64,000 nt of DNA from Haladaptatus halobius (GCF_020618475.1 NZ_CP085338.1:279416-343415), one strand, 5' to 3'. Shown: positions 35,724-44,120, numbered from the stretch's first letter. Program-made: numbers and translations. Notes: generated from the sequence alone by a model not told the origin.

Positions 35724-36770
35724 ATGCCTCTTCAAGCAACTGCGGTCGAATCGGATCCTCTCGCTGAGTCTACAGCGAAGCGCGATCCTGCGAAAGACAC
35801 GAACGTCCGTGATCCAGCCGTCGCCGTCGATGGGTTACAGAAGGTGTATGGTAGTGATGATGCTGTCCGTGTGGTCGATGACATCAGTTTCGCGGTCGAG
35901 CAGGGAACCGCCGTCGGGCTACTCGGTCCGAACGGTGCTGGCAAGACGACCACGATTAAGATGTTGTTGGGTCTCGTCGTCCCTACGAGTGGCCGCGCGC
36001 GAGTCGGTGGCGTGGATGTACACGAGGATGAACGGGCGGCGTATCGCCGGGTTGGTGCGATGCTCGAAGGCGCTCGTAACGTCTACTGGCGGCTCACTGT
36101 GCGTGAAAACCTCCGGTTCTTCGCAGCCATAGCCGGTCAGCACCCTTCGGCTGTCCGTGACCGTCACGACGAGTTGCTCGACCAGTTCGGCCTCTCGGAG
36201 AAAGCAGATACGCCTGTCCAGGAATTGTCTCAGGGGATGAAACAGAAAGTGTCGCTCGCGTGTACGCTGACACGGAATGCCGATGTCGTCTTCCTCGACG
36301 AGCCGACGCTCGGACTCGACGTAGAAAGCTCGCTCGAACTCCGCGCAGAACTCCACCGACTCGTCGACGACGATGGAATGACGGTCGTGCTGTCGAGTCA
36401 CGATATGGACGTTATCGAGGACATTTGCGACCGAGTAATTATCATGAACGAGGGATGCATCGTCGCTGACGATACAGTCGAGAACTTGCTCGATCTCTTT
36501 CGCACCCAAACCTATGAGGTGCGACTCAATGGGCTCCTCTCCGAAACGATACGCCACTCCCTTCAGACCGAGTTCAGTGCTGCCGATTTCGAACGTTGTG
36601 ACGAGAGCGAACGGTTTCACGCGCAGGTAATTGGTGACGAATTCTACGCTCTGTCTGACGCGCTCCGTGAGGCTGGTGTCACGGTTACCTCTATCGAGGC
36701 AGTTGAGCCAGATCTCGAAGACGTGTTCTTGCATATCACTGATGGAGATCACGAAGGTGATGGCACGTGA
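35724..36770 (+). CDS. ABC transporter ATP-binding protein (DrrA-like exporter)
   Basis: 348 aa. Walker A GPNGAGKTTTIK, signature LSQGMKQKVSLAC, Walker B NADVVFLDEPTLGLD, switch His in VLSSHDMDV; after residue about 240 a DrrA-type C-terminal regulatory region. It powers the permease encoded by the next gene, whose GTG start overlaps its stop (GTGA). The first 25 residues (MPLQATAVESDPLAEST...) precede the ABC fold, and the same leader codons are found at the start of the gene at 37850. Drug, lipid or polysaccharide export is typical for the type; the substrate here is unknown. Confidence 0.9.
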   Translation: MPLQATAVESDPLAESTAKRDPAKDTNVRDPAVAVDGLQKVYGSDDAVRVVDDISFAVEQGTAVGLLGPNGAGKTTTIKMLLGLVVPTSGRARVGGVDVHEDERAAYRRVGAMLEGARNVYWRLTVRENLRFFAAIAGQHPSAVRDRHDELLDQFGLSEKADTPVQELSQGMKQKVSLACTLTRNADVVFLDEPTLGLDVESSLELRAELHRLVDDDGMTVVLSSHDMDVIEDICDRVIIMNEGCIVADDTVENLLDLFRTQTYEVRLNGLLSETIRHSLQTEFSAADFERCDESERFHAQVIGDEFYALSDALREAGVTVTSIEAVEPDLEDVFLHITDGDHEGDGT

Positions 36771-37609
36771 GTCACCCGACCACAGACGAAGCATGGAGCA
36801 CTGCTACTAATCCCGATCTAGCGGGGCGGTGGACGCTATTGCGAGCCGTCTTGTCCAAACGGTTCTTGTTGCTGATACGCTATCCTGTGAATACCGCCTC
36901 ACAGATTGTGACCATCTATCTGTTCTTTGCGGTCATCTTCTTCGGAGGTCAGGCGATGGCTTCATGGATTGCAACCGATGGAACGGCACTGGTTGGGACT
37001 TTTGATGGGTTGGTCGTCGGGTGGTTTCTCTGGACGATGTCGCTGACAGCGTATTTCAGTCTCGCAATGAACATCACCCGCGAATCACAATGGGGGACGC
37101 TGGAACAGCTGTACATGTCTCCTTACGGATTCGGATCGGTGATGGGCGCACAAGTCGTTGCGAACGTACTGGAGAGTCTGTTGTGGGGTGCATCCATTCT
37201 TCTCTTGATGCTGGTGACGACAGGGCGGACACTTTCAGTGGATCTACTAACGATTGTTGTGATCAGCGTACTGACTCTTCTGTCGGTGGTCGGTATCGGG
37301 TTCGTCTTCGCCGGGCTTGCACTGCTGTACAAACGCATCGAAAACGTCTCGCAACTCATGCAGTTCGTACTCATCGGGCTCATCTCGGCACCAGTGGTGG
37401 GAATTCCGGTGCTTCGACTGTTGCCACTGGTACAGGGAAGCGTGATGCTACAAAAGGCGATGCAAAACGGCGTCCGTCTGTGGGAGTTCTCGGCCATCGA
37501 TCTGTCGTTACTCGTCGGATCCGCAATCGTCTATTCGCTGCTCGGATACCTCGTGTTCAGGTGGTGTACCGACCGCGCTCGCAAGAACGGCGTGATGGGT
37601 CATTACTGA
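36767..37609 (+). CDS. ABC-2 type transporter permease
   Basis: 280 aa, GTG start overlapping the ATPase stop codon. Six hydrophobic segments (IVTIYLFFAVIFFGG, LVVGWFLWTMSLTAYFSLAM, SLLWGASILLLMLVTTG, LTLLSVVGIGFVFAGLALLY, QFVLIGLISAPVVGIPVL, LLVGSAIVYSLLGYLVF) with the conserved ESQWGTLEQLYMSP loop of ABC-2 permeases. Forms a homodimeric channel with the ATPase for export across the membrane. Confidence 0.85.
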   Translation: MSHPTTDEAWSTATNPDLAGRWTLLRAVLSKRFLLLIRYPVNTASQIVTIYLFFAVIFFGGQAMASWIATDGTALVGTFDGLVVGWFLWTMSLTAYFSLAMNITRESQWGTLEQLYMSPYGFGSVMGAQVVANVLESLLWGASILLLMLVTTGRTLSVDLLTIVVISVLTLLSVVGIGFVFAGLALLYKRIENVSQLMQFVLIGLISAPVVGIPVLRLLPLVQGSVMLQKAMQNGVRLWEFSAIDLSLLVGSAIVYSLLGYLVFRWCTDRARKNGVMGHY

Positions 37610-37664
37610 ATGCAAATCGTGAACTGACTTACGACAGAATCGCATGAGCATACCTCCGAGAACT

Positions 37665-37880
37665 CGTCAAAGTCTCGCCATCAAGAAACTCGGTCGAAAG
37701 GATGGCTAGGCAATTGTCAGACGCCATAGTGTTAGTCTTCAGTTGTAGGGAAGTCATCACATCAAAAGTCGATTATGAGCGTTTTAACTATTTAAATGCA
37801 TGAACCTGTTCAGGCGCGAAGCCGTGATACCTCCCGTCTCAGTACAACTATGTCTCTTCAGGCAACTGCGGTCGAACCGG
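37665..37880 (+). repeat. Duplicated regulator 5' end, promoter, operator and leader codons
   Basis: This block aligns with 35555-35753 over about 200 bp: AACTCGGTCGA(A/G)AG(G/A), GGATGGCTAGGCAAT/AGTGGCTAGGCAAT, GTCAGACGCC, CTTCAGTTGTA, a TTTAAAT TATA box, the operator, GCGAAGCC, CTCAGTACAAC and the leader codons M-(P/S)-L-Q-A-T-A-V-E. It therefore carries a dead piece of the divergent regulator gene (minus strand) plus a working-looking promoter now in front of 37850. Confidence 0.85.
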
Positions 37881-38320
37881 AATCGACGACACGAGTTAGC
37901 ATGAATCGTCTTGTGAAATACGGTCTCCTGACAATGTTCGTCGCCGTCGTCGCAAACGCACTCGTCCAGATGATAACCCTCAGCGTCAGTACTGTCCCTA
38001 CCGACTTTTGGCCATTGGGGTTGGGAGCGGTGATCATAAGCACTGTACTCACGGTGGGTGGGGCGACCATCGTCTATGGAGGAATCACCCGCTTCTCGAC
38101 GCGGCCGAATCGGACGTTCACGATCATCGCTGCGGTTGTGCTGCTATTCTCGTTCGGTTCGTTCGTCGCGCCACCATCGGTGCTTGCGGCCGCGCCCACG
38201 TCCGTGCTGGCGGCTTTAGCCGTGATGCACGTGATTGTAGCAGTCGTCAGCATCGGCGTGCTGACGCGGGCTGCGGATAACGCTGAAACGCCCAAAAGCA
38301 TTAAAAATAAACCGACATGA
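37850..38320 (+). CDS. DUF6069-type four-helix membrane protein
   Basis: 156 aa starting at the ATG aligned exactly with that of the ABC ATPase gene. Its first nine residues (MSLQATAVE) come from the duplicated leader. Four hydrophobic segments follow: YGLLTMFVAVVANALVQMIT, LGAVIISTVLTVGGATIVYG, FTIIAAVVLLFSFGSFVAP, LAALAVMHVIVAVVSIGVLT. DUF6069 proteins have no known role. First gene of an operon with an SDR protein and DoxX (4-base overlaps). Confidence 0.7.
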   Translation: MSLQATAVEPESTTRVSMNRLVKYGLLTMFVAVVANALVQMITLSVSTVPTDFWPLGLGAVIISTVLTVGGATIVYGGITRFSTRPNRTFTIIAAVVLLFSFGSFVAPPSVLAAAPTSVLAALAVMHVIVAVVSIGVLTRAADNAETPKSIKNKPT

Positions 38321-38985
38321 GTCGAATTCTCGTCGTCGGAGGAAGTGGTTTTATTGGTCGTAAAACCTGTCAACTCGCAGTCGCTGATGGTCATGAGGTA
38401 CGAAGCATCTCACGTGGTGGTCGACCAGATGCCAATGGGCCATGGGTTGATTCGGTCGAGTGGGGCGAAGCAGATATCTTCGATCCGAACACTTGGCGAG
38501 ACGCCCTTGACGGCTGTGACGCTGTTATCCACACGGTCGGAATCATCAGCATCACTCCCGAAAAAGGCGCGATCCGAGAACGGCTGGACGGTGACTCGGC
38601 AATCATCGCCGCGCTCGAAGCTGACCGCGCAGACATTCCAGCGTTCGTTTTATTATCAGTTACAGGATCACTTGCACGCGAGGAACACCTCGCCGCGAAA
38701 CGTCGGGCAGAGCGAACGATAGCCGAACTTGAGCCTCGAACGACGGTCCTCCGGTTAGGCCCCGTCTACGGTGAGGATGACAGCAGCGGCCATTATCCGG
38801 GTGTAATGAATGCGGCGCTGAGAGCGATCGACGATCACGACTGGCTTGCTCGGCGTTTCGGTGGTGCTCGCCCTCTCTCCGTGACGACAGTCGCCCACGA
38901 AGCACTGCAAGCAGCACTCGACCCCACTACAGCTAAGCATGCTCCATTGCGGTGTCAGAGTATCATAAAGAGGAATACCAAATGA
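38317..38985 (+). CDS. NAD(P)-binding SDR/epimerase-like protein (atypical SDR)
   Basis: 222 aa. Rossmann nucleotide site ILVVGGSGFIGRKTCQLAVA, then DALDGCDAVIHTVGIIS, FVLLSVTGS, an EHLAAKRRAER segment in place of the YxxxK core, and TTVLRLGPVYGE. It resembles the NDUFA9/complex-I-associated or quinone-reductase-like atypical SDRs, probably acting as a cofactor-binding oxidoreductase or regulator. ATG overlaps the preceding stop (ATGA) and its own stop overlaps the DoxX start, so all three are coupled. Confidence 0.8.
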   Translation: MSRILVVGGSGFIGRKTCQLAVADGHEVRSISRGGRPDANGPWVDSVEWGEADIFDPNTWRDALDGCDAVIHTVGIISITPEKGAIRERLDGDSAIIAALEADRADIPAFVLLSVTGSLAREEHLAAKRRAERTIAELEPRTTVLRLGPVYGEDDSSGHYPGVMNAALRAIDDHDWLARRFGGARPLSVTTVAHEALQAALDPTTAKHAPLRCQSIIKRNTK

Positions 38986-39509
38986 AACTCCTGCGCACTG
39001 AGTCAACGATAGAACCGTCATCCGAATCCGCTGCGACTGGAAATGCGAGCGGTAATCCGTACGTCGTCGTACCCTTTCTACTGCTGCTCGTCGTACTGTT
39101 AGTACTCCGCGGTCTTGGGGTGCTCGGCGTGACAGCCGTAGCCGCGTGGCCGAATGCCACTCGACTCGCGCTGGCAGTAATGTTCGTCTTTACAAGCCTC
39201 TCTCATTTCGCTGGCACTCGGAACGCTCTCATCCAGATGGTTCCGGACGAACTGCCGTTTCCCGGACTACTGGTGACACTCACCGGCTTTGCAGAAATCG
39301 CCGGCGCAATCGGGCTGCTCCTGCCAGCGTTCGCACCAGCGGCTGGACTGGGATTGGTCGTGCTTCTCATGGTGATGTTCCCAGCGAACGTCGTTGCCGC
39401 ACGAGAGAACATCGAAATCAACGGGAAGCCAGCCACGCCACTTTGGTTTCGGTTGCTGATTCAGCTCTTCTTCATTGCCGTGCTCCTCTGGGCGACGGGA
39501 TGGGCGTAG
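38982..39509 (+). CDS. DoxX family membrane protein
   Basis: 175 aa from the ATG at 38982. The N-terminal helix (YVVVPFLLLLVVLLVLRG) is followed by the DoxX domain: RLALAVMFVFTSLSHFAGTR, LVTLTGFAEIAGAIGLLLP, GLGLVVLLMVMFPANVVAAR, WFRLLIQLFFIAVLLWATG. DoxX proteins are membrane subunits tied to thiosulfate:quinone oxidoreductase or redox-stress complexes. With the SDR and DUF6069 proteins it may form a membrane redox unit (inference). Confidence 0.8.
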   Translation: MKLLRTESTIEPSSESAATGNASGNPYVVVPFLLLLVVLLVLRGLGVLGVTAVAAWPNATRLALAVMFVFTSLSHFAGTRNALIQMVPDELPFPGLLVTLTGFAEIAGAIGLLLPAFAPAAGLGLVVLLMVMFPANVVAARENIEINGKPATPLWFRLLIQLFFIAVLLWATGWA

Positions 39510-39762
39510 AAATGGCGATATTCGTTTTGGTTCCGGTTCTCTTGGGGAATAAGGAGTGAACACGCGCAACGAGTCTCTATCGCGCTTGGCAGTCACGACG
39601 CGGTTGCTCGTGAGCACGTTGACAGCGATTTTTCATTTAAAAAATGAATATTATAAAATAATTCTGCCCTCTAATCAATTTCGGCAATTGCTCCCGGGAT
39701 ATCTCATGGAAAGTGTTATTCCTCTGGCAACCATTTTCACACTTAGAACGGAAGTTCAAAAT

Positions 39763-39894
39763 ATGCCTCTTGCCCCGTATGACCCATCAAATGAACCGGA
39801 GAACGATGAGCGTGTACCAAGCATTGACGAAATTGTCGATCGGATTCTAAATGGGAGAAAAATCCTTTCACTCAGCTGGACGGTGCGTGAGTGA
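39763..39894 (+). CDS. Possible small protein (43 aa)
   Basis: ATG 39763 opens a frame with APYDPSNEPENDERVPSIDE then IVDRILNGRKIL. The acidic first 35 residues look coding, but the last few codons overlap the antisense end of a broken cupin gene, so the protein is probably truncated. Family not recognised. The interval 39510-39762 holds only AT-rich DNA with a palindromic TTCATTTAAAAAATGAA. Confidence 0.35.
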   Translation: MPLAPYDPSNEPENDERVPSIDEIVDRILNGRKILSLSWTVRE

Positions 39895-40224
39895 TTGCCC
39901 TCCAATCCCGTGTTGCGCGTCTCGCTTGGTTCAAACAGTAGAATCTCCGTTTCGCTCTCAGCGGCTAAGTGGTGTTCCAACGCCCCGCCGGACGATGACG
40001 AACTCCCACTCTCGCAGCACCACGTCCGACTCGTCATGGAACTCGATTCGGAGCTCACCTGAGGTCACCAAGAACAGTTCGTCGGCGTCGTCGAAGTGAT
40101 GCCAGACGAATTCGCTCTCGACCTTGGCGAGTTTGACGGCCTGTCCGTTAAGTTCACCTGCGAGGCACGGTGCCCACTGTTCATCAAACGATGCAAACAT
40201 CTCGGTCAAATTCACTTTTTCCAT
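39890..40224 (-). pseudogene. Frameshifted cupin-domain gene
   Basis: From the ATG at 40224: NLTEMFASFDEQWAPCLAGE, VWHHFDDADELFLVTSGEL (cupin motif 1 with H-H and E) and REWEFVIVRRGVGTP, where the frame is lost. The other frame continues ALEHHLAAESETEILLFEPS and ETRNTGLEG, the expected second motif and tail. So a complete small cupin was broken by a frameshift near 39985. A TnpB remnant abuts its 5' side. Confidence 0.7.
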
Positions 40225-40232
40225 CGGCTCTC

Positions 40233-40701
40233 GGCGTAGTACGCCCGAGAGTACGACCTCGTCGCGGTCGAAGACCTTGACGTGAGGGGGATGCTCGAAT
40301 CGCCGAAGAACAGTCGCAACATAGCGTCGGCGGCATGGCACACCTTCCGACGGATGCTCAAATACACGTGTGAACGCGAAGGCACGCACTTCGTGGCGGT
40401 TGAACCCGAAGGGACGACCAAAGAATGTGTCAAGTGTGGCGTCGAGACGGCCAAACCGCTGTGGGTGCGCGAACATTCCTGTCCCGCGTGCGGCTTCGAA
40501 GCGGATCGGGATGCGAGCGTGGCGTGGAACATCCTTTCTCGTGGTCTCTCTGAACTAGGAGTGGTTCACTCCGAAGAAACGCCTGTGGAGACTACGCTCC
40601 CTACGGGGATCACGGTGGTTCCTGCACAGCGCGTCGTGGAAGCAGGAAGCCCCGCCCTTGCCGAGCGAGCACCAGCGAGCGAGTAGGGCGGGGTAGTTCA
40701 C
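40233..40701 (+). pseudogene. 3' half of tnpB with an intact right end
   Basis: The open frame starts abruptly at YAREYDLVAVEDLDVRGMLE (RuvC-II Glu) and continues through FRRMLKYTCEREGTHFVAVE, CVKCG and CPACGFEADRDASVAWNIL (zinc ribbon, RuvC-III Asp). It ends near 40686 with the right end AGGGCGGGGTAGTTCAC. A stop lies just before the first homologous codon. The left end and 5' half are lost. The omega-RNA-encoding region is kept. Confidence 0.8.
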
Positions 40702-40739
40702 TATAGTTACTTTGAGCGCTTCTACCGATTCAAGCCGTT

Positions 40740-40892
40740 GAGAGAGTATGCCGACGCGTAGCCACGACCAAAGAAGTGCTGTCAAGCACTGCATGCCCAA
40801 ATTGTGGATGTTGCTGGGCTGAAACCCGTAGCAGCGCCCGTCCCATACATATTGAACTAGTCGAACGGTTTGCAGATCATGCTGTGAACTGA
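40740..40892 (+). pseudogene. Zinc-ribbon gene-end remnant
   Basis: A frame with TKEVLSSTACPNCGCCWAET then ARPIHIELVERFADHAVN ends at TGA 40890-40892. It has no start. CPNCG plus the acidic helix resembles the end of small haloarchaeal zinc-ribbon proteins. Low certainty. Confidence 0.3.
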
Positions 40893-40943
40893 AAAAACGT
40901 CCCGGTCAGTGTATCGTTTCTGTTGTATCCCAATATATATTTA

Positions 40944-41729
40944 TCATGCTCGACCGGCCAACACGGCATTTACGACTGCTCCAAGCAGGAGAATAAACAT
41001 ACTCGAATACAACCAAATAAGCATCGAGAGGACGACGCCAAGTACTCCATACGCTTCCAAGGTGAGTGCGTAGGCAGCATACACCTGAAAGAGAATATGA
41101 AAAATCAACCACCCGATGGCAGCCGCGACGGTTCCAGGCAGTACTTCGCGGACCGATACCTCGATACTCGGAAAGATATAGTAGAGTGGAAAGAAGACAA
41201 TTATGAGGACAACAACGAACAGGACAGCATTGAGAATACGGACGAGTGGTTCCCAGGGGAAAATCGCAATAAGTGTTCCGAGAATGATCGCCGTAAGTAG
41301 CGCAAGGCTGATCGCAAGAGCGGCAATAAGGCCATTTCTGAACTGCCCCTGGATTGACTCATGTGTCGACGTGTTGTAAATTGTTGCAAAGGCAATGTCA
41401 AGCCCACGGAATATCCGAAGCAGACTCCAAAGCAATGCACCGATGCCAAGTAGAATTACCCCCGCGTGAGTAGATGCACCCATGATTGTTTCGGCGAGTA
41501 GTGCCCTTGCACGCGGTGTGAAATATGGTTGGGTAAACTCAACAAGGTACGCTACACTGGCCTCGCCGCCGACTGCAGAGATTACAATGAGCAAAAACAA
41601 CAAAAGAGGGATCAATAATAGAAATGCGTGATATGCAAGGCTTCCGGCCAGAAACGGAAGGTAGCTACCGTTCGCGTGGCGGACGATCTGACGAAGGGTC
41701 GCAGCTACGGAGTTGATCGTCCTCCTCAT
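40944..41729 (-). CDS. YihY/virulence factor BrkB family membrane protein
   Basis: 261 aa. Six hydrophobic segments with the family core FLAGSLAYHAFLLLIPLLLF, ILLGIGALLWSLLRIFRGLD, GTVAAAIGWLIFHILFQVYA and VLGVVLSMLIWLYSSMFILL. This matches the usual YihY layout; the family has been linked to envelope transport but its substrate is not settled. ATG at 41729. It stands just outside the IS5-type element's left target-site duplication. Confidence 0.85.
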   Translation of the reverse strand: MRRTINSVAATLRQIVRHANGSYLPFLAGSLAYHAFLLLIPLLLFLLIVISAVGGEASVAYLVEFTQPYFTPRARALLAETIMGASTHAGVILLGIGALLWSLLRIFRGLDIAFATIYNTSTHESIQGQFRNGLIAALAISLALLTAIILGTLIAIFPWEPLVRILNAVLFVVVLIIVFFPLYYIFPSIEVSVREVLPGTVAAAIGWLIFHILFQVYAAYALTLEAYGVLGVVLSMLIWLYSSMFILLLGAVVNAVLAGRA

Positions 41730-41837
41730 AAATCAAAAAGGAGAGCCGGTACTATGAATTCCACGTAAGAATATTGTCTCGCTCAAGCTCTTAGTTACCA
41801 TCTGGGAGCAAACTCGGTAAAGCTACTGCGAAAATAA

Positions 41838-41845
41838 TAAGTGAC
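41838..41845 (+). repeat. Target-site duplication, left copy
   Basis: TAAGTGAC directly before the left terminal inverted repeat at 41846, identical to 43517-43524. Confidence 0.85.
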
Positions 41846-41958
41846 GGCTCTGTTGAAACCCTATTGATTCGATACTTTTCCTGCTGAAAAAGTAGTTAGG
41901 TAGGACTGCCAATTTACTAAGGGGAAAGCGATTTGTCACCTCCCAGCAATTGACGAGT

Positions 41959-42624
41959 ATGGCAGAACTTCACTCCGATGCTGTGGGTCAACTTATTGAG
42001 TGGGCGGGGACGGAATCTGACGAGGTGCTCAATGATATGGAGATGCGAGCTGAAGAAGAGGAATTTCCGACAGTCGGGGCTGAGGTTGGTCGCACTTTTG
42101 CTCTCTGCACCCGTCTGTTGGGCGCTCGGTCTGTACTCGAACTTGGTTCCGGGTATGGTTATTCCGCCTACTGGATTGCTCGAACACTTCCCGATGACGG
42201 AACAATAGTCCTCACTGAACGCGATAGCGAACTACTCGGCGACGCCAGAACCTATTTTGAGCGCGGTAACCTCTCCGAACGTGCAGTCTTCAAACATGGA
42301 GACGCCCTCGAAATTGCCGAGAATTGTACTGACTCCTTCGACCTCGTCGTTCTTGATCACGATACCGCAGATTATATTCCTGGCTTCGATATTGCACGCG
42401 GGTTAGTTGACCCCGGTGGAGCGATCCTCATCGACAACGTGGCTATTTACGAGGAAATCCTCACTCCAGAAGAACTCCTTGCCACATTGAACGGTGAAAC
42501 GCCACCGAATGAGCGCACTCGAACCGTGGCGGAGTTTTTCAAACATCTAAAAAATGACACCGCATTTGAGACATACATTCTCCCTGTCGGTGAGGGACTG
42601 GCAATCTCCTACCGTACTCAGTAA
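41959..42624 (+). CDS. SAM-dependent O-methyltransferase, passenger gene inside the IS5 element
   Basis: 221 aa from the ATG at 41959 (a TTG at 41950 could add three residues). Class I fold of the catechol/caffeoyl-CoA type: RSVLELGSGYGYSAYWIART (SAM motif I), IVLTERDSELL, FDLVVLDHDTADY (motif with metal-type Asp), GGAILIDNVAIYEE. The gene is intact with a normal C-terminus. It ends 18 bases from the transposase stop on the opposite strand and begins 113 bases from the left terminal repeat. Substrate unknown. Its location within the TIR/TSD boundaries implies that it moves with the element. Confidence 0.85.
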   Translation: MAELHSDAVGQLIEWAGTESDEVLNDMEMRAEEEEFPTVGAEVGRTFALCTRLLGARSVLELGSGYGYSAYWIARTLPDDGTIVLTERDSELLGDARTYFERGNLSERAVFKHGDALEIAENCTDSFDLVVLDHDTADYIPGFDIARGLVDPGGAILIDNVAIYEEILTPEELLATLNGETPPNERTRTVAEFFKHLKNDTAFETYILPVGEGLAISYRTQ

Positions 42625-42642
42625 ATTCTCTATATCTAACGT

Positions 42643-43464
42643 TCAGAGTGCCTTGTCGATGTTGTGAGTGAGACAGCCAACAACGAGTTCACGGAACTGC
42701 TTCCACCAGTGTCGTGAGCGGACGAATGCGCCATATTTCCGTTTCAGGCGAGAGTTCACCGTCTCGTTCTGACTCCGTTGCCCATAGAGGTCGGCGTCCA
42801 GCCGAGTGTTCCACGCTTTGTGGAGCGACGAAAACTCTCGGTGCTTGATGAGCGGACGAACATCTTCTTCACGGGCTAACGCGCGAATCTTCTGGTCGTC
42901 ATACCCCTTATCTCCGAGCAGAGCCGCCACTTCGTCGGCATTGCGCTTGATGAGCGAGGGCGCAATCTGAGAGTCGTGTTTTCTGGTAGTCGTAATGTGT
43001 AGGTCGAGGATCGCGTTCGCCCTCGTGTCCACGAGAAGTGTAACTTTCAACTGCTGAATCGTCAACTTCGTTCGCTTCGTGTAGTGCTTCGAGGCGTAAC
43101 TACGGTCAAAGCCGGAGGCATCGATTCCGACGACACCGTTGGTCGGGAGAAGCGTGATTGAGAGATTGAGAAGAACCCGCCAAACAGCCATGTCAAGACG
43201 GTTGAACGCCTTACACAACGTCGAAGGAGAAGGGAGTTCCTCAAGGTCGAGGGCGTCTCGAACCCGAGGCATCTCGATAAGTTCGTCAAGCAGCATTCGG
43301 TACGTCGTATTCTTCCGAACTTTGAGGCAAAGCAAGACAATGTGCTGATGCAGTGTGTACTGTCGTTTCGAGAATTTCGAAGAGTAGCGAGTGACAGCTC
43401 GCCGAGCCAAGTGCATCGCTTGTTCAACGAACCGGAGTAACCGCGACTTCGGGAGGGCCTGCAT
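42643..43464 (-). CDS. IS5-family transposase (DDE)
   Basis: 273 aa, apparently intact. N-terminal FVEQAMHLARRAVTRYSSKF and KVRKNTTYRMLLDELIEMPR; DDE core with VVGIDASGFDRSYASKHYTK (first Asp), VAALLGDKGYDDQKIRALAR (second Asp) and LDADLYGQRSQNETVNSRLK (Glu), the typical Y-R-x-E-x-x-x-(K/R)-like signature. It cuts at the terminal repeats described for the element. ATG at 43464, 52 bases from the right end. Confidence 0.9.
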   Translation of the reverse strand: MQALPKSRLLRFVEQAMHLARRAVTRYSSKFSKRQYTLHQHIVLLCLKVRKNTTYRMLLDELIEMPRVRDALDLEELPSPSTLCKAFNRLDMAVWRVLLNLSITLLPTNGVVGIDASGFDRSYASKHYTKRTKLTIQQLKVTLLVDTRANAILDLHITTTRKHDSQIAPSLIKRNADEVAALLGDKGYDDQKIRALAREEDVRPLIKHREFSSLHKAWNTRLDADLYGQRSQNETVNSRLKRKYGAFVRSRHWWKQFRELVVGCLTHNIDKAL

Positions 43465-43516
43465 TCAGTCAAACAACGGGGCGAATCTGTAACTCTCTGA
43501 GGATTTCAACAGAGTC

Positions 43517-43524
43517 TAAGTGAC
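43517..43524 (+). repeat. Target-site duplication, right copy
   Basis: TAAGTGAC directly after the right terminal repeat (ends 43516), identical to 41838-41845. Confidence 0.85.
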
Positions 43525-43733
43525 CAATGTTTTGCTGGAAGTAGGCGATGATAATTCGCAATAAGATCTAAAGCGATCTGCATCGGTGCGATCTTCAGCG
43601 TCGTCGGGGCAGCCACTGCCGATAGTCTCTTTTGAAAGGGATTGCTCCTGTCGAGTTCCATCATCCCATCCTTTCCAAGTAATAAAGATCGTATGACCCT
43701 CGGTAGCTCTCGTTGTGAACTTTCTGGTTTCAT
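43525..43733 (-). pseudogene. Frame interrupted by the IS5 element
   Basis: The minus-strand frame from 43733 contains IRSLLLGKDGMMELDRSNPF and IALDLIANYHRLLPAKHWSL, then runs into the element. If the element and one duplication copy are removed, the frame continues into LIIFAVALPSLLPDGN and a stop near 41807. The rejoined tail is hydrophobic and protein-like, so this may have been a real gene. Family not recognised; an alternative overlapping frame also crosses the junction. Confidence 0.3.
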
Positions 43734-43788
43734 ATAAAGTAATTAATGTTTTAATACGCCGTCGGGACGCTATCTGAGTTGGAGTTGA

Positions 43789-43998
43789 ATGAGTGATTGC
43801 CAAAGAACTCTTGTAAGCGGTTTCCATACCATAGCTGGACGCATTTTCCAACCAATAGATACGTACCCTACGTATGCACCGTTACAGGTCTTTGGCGACT
43901 GGCTTCCGGAGATCTCACAACTGGTGAGCACCTACCTCATCCCTGCAATGCTGTTCCTCGTTACTCTTATTGTGGTCAAGTACTCCGATAGGTTTTAA
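43789..43998 (+). CDS. Small membrane protein (69 aa)
   Basis: ATG 43789. The N-terminal part (RTLVSGFHTIAGRIFQPIDT) precedes a hydrophobic C-terminal helix (LIPAMLFLVTLIVVKYSDRF). A TTTTAATAC-like promoter element lies about 40 bases upstream. Family not recognised; it may be a single-pass membrane subunit. Confidence 0.5.
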   Translation: MSDCQRTLVSGFHTIAGRIFQPIDTYPTYAPLQVFGDWLPEISQLVSTYLIPAMLFLVTLIVVKYSDRF

Positions 43999-44027
43999 CC
44001 CAATTAAGGCGAAGAGCACTCACTCTC

Positions 44028-44120
44028 ATGACCAGCGAGCAACATCCACTGCGAGATGTTTTTCAAACTAGGCACTGCCATCAGTTCTCCGCAGATGAAA
44101 AAGATGAAATTGACGATTGA
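44028..44120 (+). CDS. Micro-ORF (30 aa)
   Basis: ATG 44028 to TGA 44118-44120; reads MTSEQHPLRDVFQTRHCHQF then SADEKDEIDD. The acidic composition fits haloarchaeal coding DNA, and it lies 30 bases after the membrane-protein gene on the same strand. It could be a small peptide or a remnant. Confidence 0.3.
   Translation: MTSEQHPLRDVFQTRHCHQFSADEKDEIDD

Larger units (their letters stand above)
41846..43516 (-). mobile_element. IS5-family element (1671 bp) enclosing an O-methyltransferase gene
   Basis: Terminal inverted repeats GGCTCTGTTGAAACCCT (left) and, reversed, GACTCTGTTGAAATCCT (right) match at 15 of 17 positions. They are flanked by a perfect 8-bp duplication TAAGTGAC. Inside are the transposase (minus strand) and, between its 3' end and the left repeat, a complete O-methyltransferase gene in convergent orientation. 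Haloarchaeal IS5 relatives of the ISH1 group make 8-bp duplications and are normally about 1 kb with only the transposase, so the extra 0.7 kb is a passenger. Confidence 0.8.

Noticed and set aside
35919..36794. A 291-codon minus-strand frame opposite the ABC ATPase gene
   Set aside because: Antisense shadow; the plus strand has a complete set of ABC motifs.
41846..42640. Left inverted repeat being a chance match, with the methyltransferase lying outside the element
   Set aside because: The perfect 8-bp duplication exactly adjoining both inverted repeats makes chance unlikely, and no alternative terminal repeat is visible between the two stop codons.
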